Assembly: GCA_024742475.1 (NCBI GenBank)
Contig: JANSYI010000009.1
Location: forward strand, 186,001-250,000
Source of the DNA: a bacterium
GTDB taxonomy: Bacteria; Myxococcota_A; Polyangia; Nannocystales; Nannocystaceae
Length of the DNA: 64,000 nucleotides
Direction of reading: 5' to 3'
Shown here: piece by piece, positions 62,592 through 64,000 of the stretch
Position numbering within the stretch: position 1 is the first letter of the stretch
Layout: the number at the start of each line of letters is the position of its first letter
The notes under the pieces: model-generated
Told to the model about the DNA's origin: nothing
What the model saw: only the letters and a program-made list of their open reading frames with translations
Databases searched by the model: none
Position numbers and translations under genes: made by a program

Positions 62592-64000
62592 TCAGCCTCC
62601 GGTGCTGCCTCCGCCGCCACCGGAGGACGAGCCTCCGACGTCGTCGGTGTCGCCGGTCTCACCGCTGAGCTGTTCCTCGAGCTCGCAGATGTCGTCGGCA
62701 GCGAGCTCACCGTTGCAGGCGGCGCCCGCGTCGGCCCAGAGGCGACCGTTGGCGTCGACGAACGGGGCGCCCGTGGGATCGAAGGTGAACTGGCAGCGGT
62801 CGTACTCGCAGCGGTCTCCGATGCCGTCGTAGTCCTGGTCGAGCTGGGGCAGGAAGCAGAGGTTCTGCCACAGGGCGTCGAGCGGGTTGGACTGGTCGGC
62901 GAAGTTGCCGTCGTCGAGCGGGTTGAGCAGGTTGTCCAGCGCGGTCACGCCGGCCTCCTCGAGCGCCATGTCGCACCCCGGCGGCGGGGTGAGGATGCCG
63001 GGCGCGGTCTCGACGTCGGTCGGGAGTGCGCGGCAGAGGTTCTGCTCTTCCATGTCCTCGGTGCAGTTGGCCGCGACGCGGACGGGCACGTTGAGGATGG
63101 GGTTGCCCTCGGCGTCGCGGAACAGGTTGCCTGCGCCGTCGAAGGGGTTGGCCGTCAGCGGCGTGCACAGAGACAGGTCCGACGGAGCGTCGGCCGTGGG
63201 CAGCGGGCAGGTGGCGGCGATGAGAAGGTCACCGACCTGCATGGTGCCGCCGCGTTCGGCGGATGCGGTTGCCGCGGCTTCGTCCGCCTCGATCAGCTGC
63301 GTGGTGCAGCAGTTGCCCAGCGCCGAGACCGAGAAGAAGCCGAAGGGACGCGCGTTGGTGCGGTCGCCGCAGCCCTTGTCGGCGCCGACTTCGCAGACCT
63401 CGCCAACGAAGTCGCCGTCAGGGTCGTCGTCCTGGGCGCCGCCTTCCAAGGCCTGGCTTGGGTTGGCCAAGAACGCGCAGGTATCACACGCGTTGCCGAC
63501 GCCGTCGCCGTCGGTGTCGAGGTGGTTGCAGACGCCCGCAGCGGAGCACGGGACGTCGGGGCCACAGTCGGCCTCGGCCGTCTCTGATGTGCAGGTGACC
63601 GGAGGGCCAGGCAGCGGCTGACGTGGGCAGGCATCCAATCGGTTGATCAGACCATCTTGGTCGAAGTCGTCGTCGTCTGCGAAGCCAATCGGACCCGCCG
63701 CGTTCTCGCCCATCTCGCCTTCGCAGGCGTCACCGACCATCGAGCTGTTGCTGTCGGTCTGGCAGACGTCGTTGTTGTCGAAGGCGATCGCGTCGTCGAT
63801 TTCGTGCCGGTTGTCGGGACCGAAGTCCTCGCAGTTGGCGACCGTGACGCAGTTGTCGCAGACGTCGCCGATGCCGTCGCCATCCGTGTCGGTCTGGTCT
63901 GGGATGTTCCGGACCATCATGTAGTCGGGCACCGCCGCGTTGCTCGCGTCCTCGTTGTATTGTGCGAGGGTCTGACGGCAGCTGTCGCAGGCGTTGCCCA
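62592..64000 (-). CDS. Thrombospondin type 3 repeat protein (5' partial)
   Basis: The visible part (469 codons plus stop) continues past the window edge: the frame remains open upstream with GNACDSCRQTL directly before the first in-window methionine. Calcium-binding TSP3 motifs recur, for example DTDGDGIGDVCDNC, DQDGLINRLDACP, DTDGDGVGNACDTC and DQDYDGIGDRCEYD; cysteines are regularly paired. The C-terminus is a Ser/Gly-rich run (VGGSSSGGGGGSTGG) without a MYXO-CTERM, so anchoring would be through a feature outside the window or it is secreted. Function likely structural or adhesive. Confidence 0.85.
   Translation of the reverse strand, partial: GNACDSCRQTLAQYNEDASNAAVPDYMMVRNIPDQTDTDGDGIGDVCDNCVTVANCEDFGPDNRHEIDDAIAFDNNDVCQTDSNSSMVGDACEGEMGENAAGPIGFADDDDFDQDGLINRLDACPRQPLPGPPVTCTSETAEADCGPDVPCSAAGVCNHLDTDGDGVGNACDTCAFLANPSQALEGGAQDDDPDGDFVGEVCEVGADKGCGDRTNARPFGFFSVSALGNCCTTQLIEADEAAATASAERGGTMQVGDLLIAATCPLPTADAPSDLSLCTPLTANPFDGAGNLFRDAEGNPILNVPVRVAANCTEDMEEQNLCRALPTDVETAPGILTPPPGCDMALEEAGVTALDNLLNPLDDGNFADQSNPLDALWQNLCFLPQLDQDYDGIGDRCEYDRCQFTFDPTGAPFVDANGRLWADAGAACNGELAADDICELEEQLSGETGDTDDVGGSSSGGGGGSTGG

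Noticed and set aside
1..64000. Insertion sequence, prophage or defence island
   Set aside because: I found no transposase, integrase, capsid/tail, restriction or CRISPR-type protein, and no terminal inverted repeats; the accessory blocks consist of exported proteins.

Overview
This is a high-GC, gene-dense bacterial chromosome segment with short intergenic gaps, many overlapping start/stop pairs and frequent GTG starts. It is rich in secreted and lipid-anchored proteins with low-complexity Ser/Gly/Asp/Glu linkers. A MYXO-CTERM-like tail (gene at 19232-20470), thrombospondin type 3 repeats (62592-64000), a CYP51-type P450 and several GAF/PAS/HD-GYP/GGDEF signalling proteins point to a myxobacterium, most likely of the Nannocystineae. 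That placement is inference. I saw no rRNA, tRNA, CRISPR array, intact insertion sequence or phage module.

Layout: 140-1734 carries a lipoprotein and a secreted protein with an ExbD/TolR-like end. At 1804 a gene is cut off where a lower-GC segment begins. That segment carries a PDZ lipoprotein and an HExxH lipoprotein and ends at a decayed copy of the 3' end of the ExbD-like gene (4661-4714). 4730-12298 holds a DUF255 thioredoxin-domain protein, a nitroreductase / type III polyketide synthase / isoprenylcysteine-methyltransferase-like cluster, a convergent RND/MMPL transporter and a GspC-like protein. 12481-15888 has an SRPBCC protein, a glutathione-peroxidase lipoprotein and a glutathionyl-hydroquinone reductase. 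15906-19110 is a second lower-GC accessory block: two tandem Cys-rich lipoproteins, an HELGH metallopeptidase, and a lipoprotein whose start region contains a 10-bp homopolymer. 19232-30555 mixes a metzincin-like MYXO-CTERM protein, a haem-oxygenase-fold diiron enzyme, a phosphatase lipoprotein, 3-methyladenine glycosylase, hemB, oligopeptidase B, proline iminopeptidase, a degenerate PP2C, a VOC epimerase-like protein and MiaE. 30569-34015 is pyruvate carboxylase.

The most interesting system is at 34022-36037. A small precursor with five EGSCG repeats lies upstream of a DUF692/MNIO enzyme and its DUF2063 partner, in the arrangement of the bufferin/HvfABC copper-binding RiPP operons. A strong hairpin separates precursor from enzymes, and the precursor has a lipobox. 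36264-45476 continues with an MFS transporter, a GMC (cholesterol-oxidase-like) oxidoreductase, a sirtuin, a DksA-like protein, an HD-GYP regulator, a PPP phosphatase lipoprotein, argG, ttcA, yjbQ and DUF1244. 45738-50467 has an HD protein, a GAF-GGDEF protein and a DUF5690/M14 pair.

50574-55932 is a complete TPAT-type TRAP transporter: TPR lipoprotein TatT, Tat-exported binding protein, DctQ and a C-terminally extended DctM. It has a visible promoter and an internal terminator. It is followed by a hybrid histidine kinase whose H-box histidine is replaced by leucine. 57722-60809 is a bpt-arcA-arcC operon (N-degron leucyltransferase, arginine deiminase, carbamate kinase), divergent from a CYP51-like P450. 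The window ends inside a thrombospondin type 3 repeat protein.
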